From the NCBI RefSeq assembly GCF_016888335.1, contig NZ_JAFEJG010000004.1, positions 1,364,001 through 1,428,000 on the forward strand: a stretch of DNA of 64,000 nt, given 5' to 3'. Origin of the DNA: Janibacter endophyticus (GTDB lineage Bacteria > Actinomycetota > Actinomycetes > Actinomycetales > Dermatophilaceae). The translations under genes were made by a program, and so were the position numbers. This document shows positions 55,926 through 64,000 of this stretch, piece after piece; the first letter of the stretch is position 1, and each line of letters starts with the position of its first letter. Under the pieces are notes generated by a model. It did not search any database. It saw nothing but the letters and a program-made list of their open reading frames with translations, and was not told the DNA's origin.

Positions 55926-56457
55926 GCTGCTCGCTCAGCCCGGCCGACGCCGCGTCCTCACGGAAGCGGGCGAAGGGGTAGTCGCGGCCCGCCCCGAAGC
56001 CGACGACGGCTCGCCCCTCCGGGGCGAGGTGGGCGGCGAACCGGCGCAGGACCTCGGCCCGGGTGCTCGGCGCGAGGAAGGTCATGACGTTGCCGGCGCA
56101 CACGACGAGGTCGAAGGGGTCGGCGATGCCGGCCGCCGGCAGGTCGAGGTCGGCGAGGTCCCCGGCCAGCCAGGTCGGGCCCGGGTGGTCCTCCTGGGCG
56201 GCAGAGATCAGGGCCGGGTCGTAGTCGACGCCGACGACGGTGTGGCCGGCGCGGTGGAGGTAGCCGCCCACCCGGCCGGGCCCGCAGCCCGCGTCGAGGA
56301 CGCGGGAGCCGCGGGGGAGCATGGCGTCGACGAGCCGTGCCTCCCCGTCGAGGTCGCGCCCCTCCCGGGCCATCGCGCGGAAACGCTCGACGTACCAGGC
56401 GGAGTGGCCGGGGTCCTCACGGAGGCGCACCTCCCAGGCGTTGGGTTCACGGGTCAT
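55852..56457 (-). CDS. SAM-dependent methyltransferase
   Basis: 201 aa. Rossmann methyltransferase with motif I RVLDAGCGPGRVGGYLHRAG (about 52-71), motif II VVGVDYDPALISAAQ and the central strand DLVVCAGNVMTFLAPSTRAEVLRRFAAHLAPEGRAVVGFG. Substrate unknown. ATG 56457-56455 is 6 bp from minus-strand TAGCGT (56464-56469), so it is probably leaderless. It is divergent from gltX with only 36 bp between start codons, and its 3' end overlaps the ThrE-like gene by 74 bp tail to tail. Confidence 0.85.
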   Translation of the reverse strand: MTREPNAWEVRLREDPGHSAWYVERFRAMAREGRDLDGEARLVDAMLPRGSRVLDAGCGPGRVGGYLHRAGHTVVGVDYDPALISAAQEDHPGPTWLAGDLADLDLPAAGIADPFDLVVCAGNVMTFLAPSTRAEVLRRFAAHLAPEGRAVVGFGAGRDYPFARFREDAASAGLSEQLMLSSWDVRPLTEDSDFLVAVLGR

Positions 56458-56493
56458 CCGACCACGCTAGCGCGCGGCTAGCATCGGACCATC

Positions 56494-58032
56494 ATGACGA
56501 CGCCCAGCACAGCCCCTGACGCCACCCCGCGACTGCGGGTCGCCCCTTCGCCCACCGGTGACCCGCACGTCGGCACCGCCTACATGGCCCTCTTCAACCT
56601 CGCCTTCGCGCGCCAGCAGGGCGGCCGGTTCGTCCTGCGGGTCGAGGACACCGACCGCGCGCGCTTCAACCCGACGAGCGAGGCGCAGCTCTACGACACC
56701 CTCGGGTGGCTCGGGCTGCGGTGGGACGAGGGGCCGGACGTCGGCGGGCCGTACGCGCCGTACCGGCAGAGCGAGCGGCTCGAGACCTACCGCCCCTACG
56801 TCGAGCGGCTCATCGCGGACGGCCACGCGTACCACTGCTGGTGCTCCTCCGAGCGGCTCGCCGCGATGCGCGACCGCCAGCAGAAGCTCAAGCAGCCGAC
56901 CGGCTACGACCGGCTCTGCCACGGCAAGACCCGCGAGGAGCGGGCCGAGCTCGAGGGCTTCTCCGAGACGCCCGTCGTGCGGATGCTCGTCCCCGACGAC
57001 GCGCCGACGACCTTCGAGGACGTCATCCGTGGGACCGTCTCGGCGCCGCGACCGGACGACCAGGTGATCCTCAAGGCCGACGGCTTCCCGACCTACCACC
57101 TCGCCGTCGTCGTCGACGACCACGAGATGGGCATCACCCACGTCGTGCGCGGTGAGGAGTGGATCTCCTCGACGCCCAAGCACGTCCTGCTCTACCAGTG
57201 GCTCGGCCTCACCCCGCCGAGGTTCGCGCACATGCCGTTGCTGCGCAACGAGAACAAGTCGAAGATCTCCAAGCGCAAGAACCCCTGGGCCCGTCTCGCG
57301 TGGTTCCAGGAGCAGGGCTACCTGCCCGAGGCGGTCGTGAACTTCCTCGGCCTGCTGGCCTACCCGCCGGCGAAGGGGGAGGACGGCAGCGACGTCGAGA
57401 AGTTCACCTTCGAGGAGTTCAGCCGGGACTTCGCGTGGAGCAAGGTCAACACGGTCGGCCCGATCTTCGACCTCAAGAAGCTCGACTGGCTCAACGGGCA
57501 GTACATCCGGGACCTCGAGCTCGGCGACCTCACGAGCCGGCTCGTCCCCTTCCTCCAGGCCGACGGGGTGCTCGGCGAGAGCCCGACGATGGGGGAGCTC
57601 GCGCGGCTCAAGAGCATCGCCGAGCAGATCCAGACCCGGGTCAACCTGCTCTCGGAGGCCGCGCCCATGGTGCGACCCTTCTACGTCGCCGACGACGAGC
57701 TGGAGCTCGCGCAGGACGCGCTCGACGGCCTCAAGGACGACGCGCCGGCGGTGCTCGACGCAGCCATCGCCGCGCTCGACGGGCTGCACAAGCCCGACGG
57801 TGTGCTCGGTGAGAACATCGCCGCGAACCAGTGGCACGCGCCGCAGATCGAGGCCGCGCTGCGCGAGGCGATCGTCGAGGGCATGGGCATCAAGCCGCGC
57901 TTCGCGTTCGGCCCGCTGCGCACCGCCGTCTCGGGGCAGCGGATCAGCCCGCCGCTCTTCGAGTCGATGGAGATCCTCGGCAAGCCGTCGACGATGGCGC
58001 GGCTGCGAGGGCTGCGGGAGCGGCTCGGCTGA
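56494..58032 (+). CDS. gltX: Glutamyl-tRNA synthetase
   Basis: 512 aa. It charges tRNA-Glu, and non-discriminating forms also charge tRNA-Gln, which the GatCAB of this window would then amidate. The HIGH-type motif is VAPSPTGDPHVGTAYMALFN (about 16-35) and the KMSKS-type motif is KSKISKRKN (KISK at 257-260); RVEDTDRARFN, TYHLAVVVDDHEMGITHVVRGEEW and the C-terminal anticodon-binding helical domain are present. ATG 56494 lies 9 bp after TAGCAT (56479-56484), near-leaderless. tRNA-Gln and tRNA-Glu genes follow directly. Confidence 0.96.
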   Translation: MTTPSTAPDATPRLRVAPSPTGDPHVGTAYMALFNLAFARQQGGRFVLRVEDTDRARFNPTSEAQLYDTLGWLGLRWDEGPDVGGPYAPYRQSERLETYRPYVERLIADGHAYHCWCSSERLAAMRDRQQKLKQPTGYDRLCHGKTREERAELEGFSETPVVRMLVPDDAPTTFEDVIRGTVSAPRPDDQVILKADGFPTYHLAVVVDDHEMGITHVVRGEEWISSTPKHVLLYQWLGLTPPRFAHMPLLRNENKSKISKRKNPWARLAWFQEQGYLPEAVVNFLGLLAYPPAKGEDGSDVEKFTFEEFSRDFAWSKVNTVGPIFDLKKLDWLNGQYIRDLELGDLTSRLVPFLQADGVLGESPTMGELARLKSIAEQIQTRVNLLSEAAPMVRPFYVADDELELAQDALDGLKDDAPAVLDAAIAALDGLHKPDGVLGENIAANQWHAPQIEAALREAIVEGMGIKPRFAFGPLRTAVSGQRISPPLFESMEILGKPSTMARLRGLRERLG

Positions 58033-58134
58033 GGCGATTTGGGACCGGCGGGCACGGCCGCTAAGATCGACCCTCGGTGCGCTGCCCGCGCGGGTTCTCC
58101 TCCGGGAGAAGAACGAAGGGGCAGTGATACCCCT

Positions 58135-58206
58135 TGGGGTATGGTGTAATTGGCAACACAGCTGATTCTGGTTCAGTCGTTCTAGGTTCGAGTCCTGGTA
58201 CCCCAG
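58135..58206 (+). tRNA. tRNA-Gln (CUG anticodon)
   Basis: 72 nt. Acceptor TGGGGTA pairs with TACCCCA (58199-58205), discriminator G. The anticodon loop ATTCTGGT carries CTG. The T arm has GGTTCGAGTCC. No CCA is encoded. With gatCAB present and no glutaminyl-tRNA synthetase gene seen in the window, it may be charged by transamidation. Confidence 0.93.
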
Positions 58207-58315
58207 CGCTGCTTCTCCGCTCCGGCGGAGGAGATGCGGATTTCGGAGATCCTCCCCTCACCGGGTAAGGTTTCCTCCGTTGTCCTGGTCGGTTCGCCGG
58301 CCGATCAGCACACAT

Positions 58316-58388
58316 GGCCCCGTTGTGTAGTGGCCTAGCACGCCGCCCTCTCAAGGCGGTAGCGCGGGTTCGAATCCCGTCGGGGCTA
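58316..58388 (+). tRNA. tRNA-Glu (CUC anticodon)
   Basis: 73 nt. Acceptor GGCCCCG pairs with CGGGGCT (first pair G-U, as is common in tRNA-Glu), discriminator A. The anticodon stem CCGCC / GGCGG encloses CTC, and the T loop is GGGTTCGAATCCC. No CCA is encoded. It lies 110 bp after tRNA-Gln and 0.3 kb after gltX. Confidence 0.93.
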
Positions 58389-58398
58389 CATCGGTCGG

Positions 58399-58425
58399 AG
58401 ACCCTCGCTCATCGAGCGGGGGTCT
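58399..58425 (+). terminator. Hairpin terminator after tRNA-Glu
   Basis: AGACCCTCGCTC (58399-58410) pairs with GAGCGGGGGTCT (58414-58425), 12 bp with one G-U pair, followed by TCG. It begins 11 bp after the tRNA. Confidence 0.75.
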
Positions 58426-58454
58426 TCGTCGTTCCGGTGCGGCAGGATGACGCC

Positions 58455-59747
58455 ATGCCTGAGATCCCCACCTCCTTCGACCTCGGTGACCTCCGTCTCG
58501 GGGTGGCCACGGCGGCTGTCCAGATCGAGGGCGGCGACCGGGCCAACAGCTGGTACGACTGGTCGATGATCCCCGGGCGCATCAAGGACGGCTCCACCCC
58601 GCTGCGCAGCACCGGTCACTGGGAGCGGTGGCGCGAGGACACCGCGCTCATGTCACAGCTCGGGCTGGAGACCTACCGCATGGGCATCGAGTGGTCACGG
58701 GTCGAGCCCCGCCCGGGCGAGCTCGACCGCGAGGCGCTGGCCCGCTACCGCGAGGAGCTCGAGGCGGTGCGGGCGGCCGGCATCGAGCCGATGGTCACGC
58801 TGCACCACTTCAGCCATCCGTCGTGGTTCGAGGCGATGGGGGCGTGGGAGCACGACCGGGCGGTCGACACCTGGCTGCGGTTCGTGCGGGTCGTCGTCGC
58901 GGAGCTCCACGACGTCGTCACCGACTGGTGCACGATCAACGAGCCGAACGTCTACGCGGTCGGCGGCTACCTCTTCGGCAACTTCCCGCCCGGGCGGACC
59001 AACGCCTGGCTCGCGCTGCGGAAGGTGCTGCGGCACATGGCGATCGGGCACTGCCGCGCTTATCACCTGATCCACGAGATTGCGCCGCAGGCGCGCGTCG
59101 GCTTCGCCCACCACGTCCGCCCCTTCGCCCCCTTCGCCTCCGGCAACCCCGTCCACCGGGCGATGGCGAGGGTCAACGCCCACCTCTTCCAGGACGTGCT
59201 CACCGACGCGATGCTCGGCGGCTGCTTCGGCATCGAGCTCGGCGGGCAGCCGGACGACGTGACGCCCGGCGCGCACCACGACTACGTCGGGATCAACTAC
59301 TACACGCGCAGCGCGGTCACAGGGATCTCGGACAACCGCTTCGAGGACGTGCCGGTCAACGACCTCGACTGGGAGATCTACCCGCAGGGGCTGCTCGAGG
59401 TGGTCGCGCCGATCGTGCAGCGCTACCCCGGTCCGATCTGGGTGACCGAGAACGGCACGTGCGACAACGACGACGCCTTCCGCGCGCGGTACCTCCATGA
59501 GCACCTCGCGACGATGGTGACGAGCGGGCTGCCCTTCGAGCGGTACTACCACTGGTGCTTCGTCGACAACTGGGAGTGGGACGTGGGCGAGGCGCCGCGC
59601 TTCGGGCTCGTCCATCTCGACTGGGAGAGCGGGGATCGGACGGTCAAGGAGTCCGGGCGGTTCTACGCGCAGATCATCGCGAACCGCGGGGTGACCGAGG
59701 AGATGCACGCCCGCCACGTCGCCCCCCAGGCCTACCGCACCGCCTGA
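58455..59747 (+). CDS. Glycoside hydrolase family 1 (beta-glucosidase type)
   Basis: 430 aa, in the GH1 range. It should remove beta-linked glucose or galactose from oligosaccharides or glycosides in the cytosol; there is no signal peptide. Motifs: RLGVATAAVQIEGG, TYRMGIEWSRVEPRPGELD, TLHHFSHPSWF, acid/base Glu163 in WCTINEPNVYAVGGYLFG, VGINYYTRS and nucleophile Glu332 in IWVTENGTCDND. ATG 58455 lies 6 bp after CAGGAT. It ends at an 80 bp inverted-repeat element and faces the IclR gene. Confidence 0.92.
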   Translation: MPEIPTSFDLGDLRLGVATAAVQIEGGDRANSWYDWSMIPGRIKDGSTPLRSTGHWERWREDTALMSQLGLETYRMGIEWSRVEPRPGELDREALARYREELEAVRAAGIEPMVTLHHFSHPSWFEAMGAWEHDRAVDTWLRFVRVVVAELHDVVTDWCTINEPNVYAVGGYLFGNFPPGRTNAWLALRKVLRHMAIGHCRAYHLIHEIAPQARVGFAHHVRPFAPFASGNPVHRAMARVNAHLFQDVLTDAMLGGCFGIELGGQPDDVTPGAHHDYVGINYYTRSAVTGISDNRFEDVPVNDLDWEIYPQGLLEVVAPIVQRYPGPIWVTENGTCDNDDAFRARYLHEHLATMVTSGLPFERYYHWCFVDNWEWDVGEAPRFGLVHLDWESGDRTVKESGRFYAQIIANRGVTEEMHARHVAPQAYRTA

Positions 59748-59748
59748 C

Positions 59749-59828
59749 GATCCAAATTTCCCTAGGGAGATGAGATCCGCTCGCGAACATTCGCGGGCCG
59801 ATGACAGAAGCCTGGGGAAATTTGGATC
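59749..59828. repeat. 80 bp inverted-repeat element between convergent genes
   Basis: The 18 bp arms GATCCAAATTTCCCTAGG (59749-59766) and CCTGGGGAAATTTGGATC (59811-59828) are inverted repeats with one mismatch. The 44 bp interior holds another palindrome CGCGAACATTCGCG (59782-59795). The AT-rich arms stand out in this DNA. It can serve as a bidirectional terminator, but its size and nested structure are unlike the simple hairpins elsewhere. Confidence 0.7.
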
Positions 59829-59859
59829 TGCTGGACCGGGCGAAGGGGGAGTGGGTGGG

Positions 59860-60609
59860 TTACTCGGTGTCGCGGTCGGCGGCCTCGGCGGCCTTGGCGT
59901 GCCGCTCGAGGACCTCGGTGAGCTTGTTGGCGCCGGCGATGACGGTGGCCGCGTGGAGGCGCCCGGGCTGGCGGGAGAGCCGCTCGATCGGTCCCGAGAT
60001 CGAGACGGCCGCGATGACCCGGCCGGAGGGGGAGCGGACCGGGGCCGAGACCGAGGCGACGCCCGGCTCGCGCTCGCCGACGCTCTGCGCCCAACCTCGG
60101 CGGCGGACCTGGGAGAGCATCGTCGCGGTGAAGGCCGCACCGTGCAGGCCATGGTGCAGCCGGTCGGGCTCCTCCCACGCGAGGAGGACCTGGGCGGCCG
60201 AACCGGCGAGCATGCTCAGGGTCGCGCCGACGGGGATCGAGTCACGCAGGCCGACCGGGCGCTCGGCCGCGGCGACGCACACGCGGTGCTCGCCCTGGCG
60301 GCGGAAGAGCTGCGCCGACTCGTTCGTGTGGTCGCGCAGCGCGCCGAGGACGGGGTTGGCCGCGACGAGGAGCTTGTCCTCGCCGGCCGAGGCGGCGAGC
60401 TCGCCGAGACGCGGACCGAGGATGAAGCGGCCCTGCATGTCGCGACCGACGAGGCGGTGGTGCTCCAGCGCGACGGCGAGGCGGTGCGCCGTGGGGCGGG
60501 CCAGACCGGTCGCCGTGACGAGCTGAGCGAGGGTCGAGGGGCCGGCCTCGAGGGCGCTCAGCACGATGGCGGCCTTGTCGAGAACGCCGACGCCACTTCC
60601 GTTGTCCAT
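59860..60609 (-). CDS. IclR-family regulator (NdgR/LtbR/AreB type)
   Basis: 249 aa. N-terminal winged helix ([48 protein letters not shown], about 6-53) and the IclR effector domain (about 75-235; [58 protein letters not shown]). An IclR gene divergent from leuCD is the conserved arrangement of LtbR in corynebacteria and NdgR in streptomycetes, which control leucine and other amino-acid genes. This is probably the orthologue. ATG 60609-60607 ([10 protein letters not shown]) is chosen. A TCTCA-N5-TGAGA site lies just upstream. Confidence 0.88.
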   Translation of the reverse strand: MDNGSGVGVLDKAAIVLSALEAGPSTLAQLVTATGLARPTAHRLAVALEHHRLVGRDMQGRFILGPRLGELAASAGEDKLLVAANPVLGALRDHTNESAQLFRRQGEHRVCVAAAERPVGLRDSIPVGATLSMLAGSAAQVLLAWEEPDRLHHGLHGAAFTATMLSQVRRRGWAQSVGEREPGVASVSAPVRSPSGRVIAAVSISGPIERLSRQPGRLHAATVIAGANKLTEVLERHAKAAEAADRDTE

Positions 60610-60624
60610 GTGCTGATACTGACA

Positions 60625-60639
60625 TCTCACGACCTGAGA
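60625..60639. promoter_or_regulatory. Candidate operator of the IclR regulator at the leuCD promoter
   Basis: Palindrome TCTCA-CGACC-TGAGA in the 131 bp divergent region. Autoregulation and control of leuCD would be expected of an LtbR/NdgR-type protein. TGTCTCAAT upstream of the ilvB leader (34974-34982) resembles one half of it. Confidence 0.45.
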
Positions 60640-60740
60640 CGCAAGATGACCGACGCGACCTGCGTGCGACCCTCGCCCCAGGACACCGCTCGACGGCACC
60701 ACCCGGCGAGCGTCAACCGACGAAGGAGAGCAGGTCCAGC

Positions 60741-62153
60741 ATGGGCAAGACCCTGGCGGAGAAGGTGTGGGACGCGCACGTCGTCCGGCGTGCTGAGGGC
60801 GAGCCGGACCTCATCTACATCGATCTCCACCTCCTGCACGAGGTGACCAGCCCGCAGGCCTTCGAGGGCCTCCGGCTCGCCGGTCGCCCCCTTCGCCGTC
60901 CCGACCTCACCCTCGCCACCGAGGACCACAACGTCCCGACCACCCCTGGCCCCATCACCGACCCGGTGAGCAAGACCCAGGTCGAGACGCTGCGCGCCAA
61001 CTGCGAGGAGTTCGGCGTCCGGCTCTTCCCGATGGGCGACGCCGAGCAGGGCATCGTCCACGTCGTCGGTCCGCAGCTCGGGCTGACCCAGCCGGGCATG
61101 ACCGTCGTCTGCGGCGACAGCCACACCTCGACCCACGGCGCCTTCGGCGCGCTCGCCTTCGGCATCGGCACGAGCGAGGTCGAGCACGTCATGGCGACGC
61201 AGACCCTCTCGCTCAAGCCCTTCAAGACGATGGCGATCAACGTCACCGGCGAGCTCGCCGACGGCGTCACTGCCAAGGACCTCATCCTCGCCGTCATCGC
61301 CAAGATCGGCACCGGCGGCGGCCAGGGCCACGTCCTGGAGTACCGCGGCCCGGCCATCGAGGCGCTCTCGATGGAGGCCCGGATGACCGTGTGCAACATG
61401 TCGATCGAGGCCGGCGCCCGCGCCGGCATGATCGCCCCCGACCAGACGACCTTCGACTACCTGCAGGGACGCGAGCACGCGCCGCAGGGCGCCGACTGGG
61501 ACGCCGCCGTCGCCGACTGGAGCCAGCTGCGCACCGACGACGACGCGACCTTCGACGCCGTCGTCGACATCGACGCCGCGACGCTCACCCCCTTCGTCAC
61601 CTGGGGCACCAACCCCGGCCAGGGCGCGCCGCTCGGCGACGCCGTCCCCGACCCCGAGCACATCGCCGACGAGTCCGAGCGCGTCGCCGCGGCGAACGCG
61701 CTCGAGTACATGGGGCTCATCGCCGGCACGCCGCTGCGCGAGATCGCCGTCGACACCGTCTTCGTCGGGTCGTGCACCAACGGGCGCATCGAGGACCTGC
61801 GCGCAGCCGCCGAGGTCGTCAAGGGCCGCAAGGTCGCCGACGGCGTGCGCATGCTCGTCGTCCCCGGCTCGGCGCGGGTCCGGCTGCAGGCCGAGGCCGA
61901 GGGGCTCGACGCCGTCTTCACCGAGGCCGGTGCCGAGTGGCGCCTCCCCGGGTGCTCGATGTGCCTCGGCATGAACCCCGACACCCTCGCCCCCGGCGAG
62001 CGCAGCGCGTCGACCTCGAACCGCAACTTCGAGGGACGGCAGGGCAAGGGTGGTCGCACCCACCTCGTGAGCCCGCTCGTCGCCGCGGCCACCGCCGTGC
62101 GAGGCACCCTCGCCAGCCCGGCCGACCTCGAGCCCGTCGCCCAGAGCGTCTGA
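60741..62153 (+). CDS. leuC: 3-isopropylmalate dehydratase large subunit
   Basis: 470 aa. With LeuD it isomerises 2- to 3-isopropylmalate, and probably also citramalate to methylmalate. Fe-S cysteines occur in [14 protein letters not shown] (about 340) and [13 protein letters not shown] (about 400-405). Other landmarks are [66 protein letters not shown] and [30 protein letters not shown] lies upstream of ATG 60741. leuD follows after 9 bp. Confidence 0.96.
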   Translation: MGKTLAEKVWDAHVVRRAEGEPDLIYIDLHLLHEVTSPQAFEGLRLAGRPLRRPDLTLATEDHNVPTTPGPITDPVSKTQVETLRANCEEFGVRLFPMGDAEQGIVHVVGPQLGLTQPGMTVVCGDSHTSTHGAFGALAFGIGTSEVEHVMATQTLSLKPFKTMAINVTGELADGVTAKDLILAVIAKIGTGGGQGHVLEYRGPAIEALSMEARMTVCNMSIEAGARAGMIAPDQTTFDYLQGREHAPQGADWDAAVADWSQLRTDDDATFDAVVDIDAATLTPFVTWGTNPGQGAPLGDAVPDPEHIADESERVAAANALEYMGLIAGTPLREIAVDTVFVGSCTNGRIEDLRAAAEVVKGRKVADGVRMLVVPGSARVRLQAEAEGLDAVFTEAGAEWRLPGCSMCLGMNPDTLAPGERSASTSNRNFEGRQGKGGRTHLVSPLVAAATAVRGTLASPADLEPVAQSV

Positions 62154-62162
62154 GGAGCAACG

Positions 62163-62756
62163 ATGGAGAAGTTCACCACCCACACCGGCATCGGCGTCCC
62201 GCTGCGCCGCAGCAACGTCGACACCGACCAGATCATCCCGGCGGTCTACCTCAAGCGCGTGTCCCGCACGGGCTTCGAGGACGGGCTCTTCGCCGCGTGG
62301 CGGGCCGACGAGACCTTCGTGCTCAACCAGCCGGAGTTCGCCTCCGGGTCCGTCCTCGTCGCGGGTCCCGACTTCGGCACCGGCTCCTCGCGCGAGCACG
62401 CCGTCTGGGCGCTCATGAACTACGGCTTCCGTGTCGTCATCTCGAGCCGCTTCGCCGACATCTTCCGCGGCAACTCCGGCAAGCAGGGTCTGCTCGCCGC
62501 CGTCGTCAGCCAGGACGACGTCGAGCTGCTGTGGAAGTACCTCGAGAGCAACCCCGGCGCCGAGATCACCGTCGACCTCTCCGCCCGGACCGTCACGGCG
62601 GGCGAGATCGTGTGCACCTTCGACATCGACGCCTACACGCGCTGGCGCCTGCTCGAGGGGCTCGACGACATCGGCTTGACGCTCTCGCACGCCGACTCGA
62701 TCGACACCTTCGAGGCGTCGCGTCCGGCGTACAAGCCGACGACCGCACCGGCCTGA
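62163..62756 (+). CDS. leuD: 3-isopropylmalate dehydratase small subunit
   Basis: 197 aa, normal length. It carries the swivel domain with [38 protein letters not shown], the signature [44 protein letters not shown] (about 60-105), and [21 protein letters not shown] near the end. GAGGAG lies 5 bp before the ATG. Second gene of leuCD; hup follows in the same direction after 171 bp, the conserved leuC-leuD-hup order of many actinobacteria. Confidence 0.96.
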   Translation: MEKFTTHTGIGVPLRRSNVDTDQIIPAVYLKRVSRTGFEDGLFAAWRADETFVLNQPEFASGSVLVAGPDFGTGSSREHAVWALMNYGFRVVISSRFADIFRGNSGKQGLLAAVVSQDDVELLWKYLESNPGAEITVDLSARTVTAGEIVCTFDIDAYTRWRLLEGLDDIGLTLSHADSIDTFEASRPAYKPTTAPA

Positions 62757-62927
62757 CCGGTCGAGATCTGCCCGCTCCGTAGCGGGTTCGCGCGCGAGAC
62801 TCGCCGGAGTGATCTGCCCGTAGTGATGGATCTGTCCGCCGTTGCGCTCTACCGTCATGGGTAGACCGGGCAACGTCGCCCGCTCGTCCTCGCCGGGGAC
62901 GCCGGCTCGGAGCACCGTGGAGCGAAT

Positions 62928-63578
62928 GTGAACAAGGCAGAACTCATCAAGTCGATCGAGCAGACCCTGGGCAGCCGCAAGGCGGCCGCCGACGCGTTGG
63001 ACGCCGTGCTCGACGCGATCGTCCGAGAGGTCAGCAAGGGCGGCAAGGTCGCCATCACCGGCTTCGGCACCTTCGAGAAGGCGGCCCGGGCGGCGCGGAC
63101 CGGGCGCAACCCCCAGACCGGCGAGCCGGTCAAGATCCCGAAGACGAACGTGCCACGCTTCAAGGCCGCGACGAGCTTCAAGTCCTACGTCGCCAACCCG
63201 AAGTCGCTGCCCAAGGCGGCCCCCGCGGTCGCCCGGGCCGCGGCCGGCACGGTCGCCTCAGCCGTCGACTCCGCGGTCGAGACGGCGGGCAAGGTCACCG
63301 GGCTCTCCTCAGGTCGCAAGGCGCCCGCGAAGAAGGCGACCTCGACCACGGCCGCCACGAGGACGACGGCGAAGAAGGCCACCGCCAAGAAGGCACCGGC
63401 GAAGAAGGCCAGCACGACGACGGCCAAGAAGGCTCCGGCGAAGAAGGCCACCACCACGACGGCCAACAAGGCTCCGGCGAAGAAGGACACCACCACGACG
63501 GCCAAGAAGGCTCCGGCCAAGAAGGCGTCCGCCAAGAAGACGACGGCCAAGAAGGCGTCCGCCAAGAAGACGAGCTGA
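62928..63578 (+). CDS. hup: HU-family DNA-binding protein with Lys/Ala-rich tail
   Basis: 216 aa. Residues 1-90 are a classical HU domain: [63 protein letters not shown] (beta-arm with RNPQTGEPV). The rest is a linker and a basic PAKKA-type tail like histone H1 and mycobacterial HupB, which bends and bridges DNA. The tail contains a 13-residue repeat (see 63402-63518). GTG 62928 is the start; TCGGAGC lies 8-14 bp upstream. It follows leuD as in mycobacteria. Confidence 0.94.
   Translation: MNKAELIKSIEQTLGSRKAAADALDAVLDAIVREVSKGGKVAITGFGTFEKAARAARTGRNPQTGEPVKIPKTNVPRFKAATSFKSYVANPKSLPKAAPAVARAAAGTVASAVDSAVETAGKVTGLSSGRKAPAKKATSTTAATRTTAKKATAKKAPAKKASTTTAKKAPAKKATTTTANKAPAKKDTTTTAKKAPAKKASAKKTTAKKASAKKTS
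63402..63518 (+). repeat. Three tandem 39 bp repeats in the hup tail
   Basis: Units 63402-63440, 63441-63479 and 63480-63518 differ at a few bases and encode KK(A/D)(S/T)TTTA(K/N)KAPA. Such in-frame repeats are prone to gain or loss of units, so tail length may vary among strains. Confidence 0.8.
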
Positions 63579-63629
63579 ACCCACGACAAGGGCACCCCGG
63601 CACAAGCGGCCGGGGGCGCCCTCGGCGTG

Positions 63630-63836
63630 TCAGAGGATCGGCTCCTCGTCCCCGATGCCGGTGATCCACGCCCGCGTCACGACGCCGTCGTCCACCTCGA
63701 CGCTCAGTCGCTGGCCCGGTCGCAGGTCGCGCAGCCCCGACCCGGAGAAGGCCTCGGCGCTCGCCGGCAGCCGGGCGCCGGCATCGGTGACGAGGACGGT
63801 GCCGTCCGGGTCGTGGGAGAGGACCGTGGCCTGCAT
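63630..63836 (-). CDS. Small conserved protein, probably an OB-fold (cold-shock-like)
   Basis: 68 aa. The sequence begins [20 protein letters not shown] and continues with [38 protein letters not shown]. The alternation of short hydrophobic strands and the RPGQR(L/V)...V...G pattern resemble cold-shock/S1-type OB folds, but the RNA-binding FGF/FVH motifs of true cold-shock proteins are absent. ATG 63836-63834 is 7 bp from minus-strand TAGGCT (63844-63849), so it is probably leaderless. It is convergent with hup and divergent from the partial gene at the right edge. Function unknown. Confidence 0.65.
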   Translation of the reverse strand: MQATVLSHDPDGTVLVTDAGARLPASAEAFSGSGLRDLRPGQRLSVEVDDGVVTRAWITGIGDEEPIL

Positions 63837-63930
63837 GGCAGCCAGCCTAGTTCTCGTTAAGGTGAGTCAGCCTCGCCGGAGCACCGGCGCGACCGCACCG
63901 CTGCGGTCACCGGCCGACGAAGGGAGCACC

Positions 63931-64000
63931 GTGGTCAGGCACCGCACACCCGTCCCCGGCGCATACCGTTTCGCCGCCAACGTGCTGCGACCACCCCTTC
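63931..64000 (+). CDS. Start of a probable lysophospholipid (1-acyl-glycerol-3-phosphate) acyltransferase, cut by the right edge
   Basis: Only 23 codons are present: VVRHRTPVPGAYRFAANVLR then PPL. AAGGGAG lies 6 bp before the GTG. The short basic start followed by YRFAANVLRPPL is how many actinobacterial PlsC-type proteins begin, and such a gene, followed by gpsA and ddl, is often found next to leuCD-hup. The call depends mainly on that expected order. Confidence 0.4.
   Translation, partial: MVRHRTPVPGAYRFAANVLRPPL

Noticed and set aside
60627-62915. 762-codon minus-strand frame opposite leuCD
   Set aside because: Antisense shadow; leuC and leuD carry all catalytic motifs.
63402-63518. Tandem 39 bp repeats as a regulatory repeat or CRISPR-like array
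   Set aside because: They are in frame and encode the Lys/Ala/Thr tail of HU.

Overview
The window is very GC-rich DNA. It is gene-dense, with many 4-8 bp start/stop overlaps and GTG starts. The gene content points to an actinobacterium (Actinomycetota): GlgE/GlgP glycogen metabolism, a DinB/DUF664 protein, a HU protein with a Lys/Ala-rich tail, a two-domain PutA, GatCAB, and an NdgR/LtbR-type IclR regulator next to leuCD. The best guess is order Micrococcales, something like Intrasporangiaceae/Janibacter. That placement rests on gene content and order only.

Layout. 1-6.0 kb: glycogen/alpha-glucan genes (glgE partial, glgP, glgX). 6.0-9.0 kb: an overlapping run of YbjN-like, enoyl-CoA hydratase, methyltransferase and hexapeptide acyltransferase genes. 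9.2-11.0 kb: etfBA. 11.1-13.0 kb: a secreted VldE-like protein and uppP (cell wall). 13.0-17.0 kb: cysteine desulfurase, mnmA, an EamA exporter and a frameshifted nuclease/phosphatase-fold gene. 17-20 kb: a SulP transporter divergent from a MerR regulator and a MetE-C-like gene. 20-25 kb: an acyl-CoA synthetase-like gene, ligA, a DinB-like gene and tpx. 25-28 kb: membrane protein, HIT, SRPBCC and nitrilase-fold genes. 27.86-29.06 kb: a DUF559 (Vsr-like) nuclease gene boxed in by large inverted palindromic repeats. 29.1-33.5 kb: gatCAB plus a 2-hydroxyacid dehydrogenase. 33.5-35 kb: DUF937 and sixA. 35-48 kb: a branched-chain amino acid region (ilvB-ilvN-ilvC, ilvD, leuB, ilvE, cimA) interrupted by an IS30-family element. 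48-56 kb: putA, a 3-methyladenine-glycosylase-like gene, a GDSL hydrolase, an FAH-family gene, a ThrE-like exporter and a methyltransferase. 56-60 kb: gltX, tRNA-Gln(CUG), tRNA-Glu(CUC) and a GH1 beta-glucosidase. 60-63 kb: an IclR regulator divergent from leuCD. 63-64 kb: hup, a small conserved gene and the start of a probable acyltransferase gene.

How the genes fit together. IlvBN, IlvC, IlvD and IlvE make valine and feed leucine and isoleucine synthesis. LeuB and LeuCD serve the leucine arm and, with citramalate synthase CimA, could also make 2-oxobutyrate for isoleucine without threonine. Two of these units carry textbook-like attenuators. Upstream of ilvB a 12-codon leader reads M-A-L-I-V-V-V and is followed by a hairpin and a T-tailed terminator. 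Upstream of cimA a leader ends L-L-I-I-stop and is followed by a hairpin and a terminator.

The least ordinary features are: (i) the DUF559 gene inside a compact 1.2 kb palindrome-bounded unit; (ii) the cimA attenuator; (iii) an octamer, CGAAGGGG/CCCCTTCG, present about 60 times in 64 kb, roughly ten times chance; (iv) about 15 genes whose start codon lies 6-7 bp after a TANNNT hexamer, which implies widespread leaderless transcription; (v) small families of dispersed palindromes around the branched-chain genes; and (vi) an independent-looking 25-codon gene with its own ribosome site and terminator.
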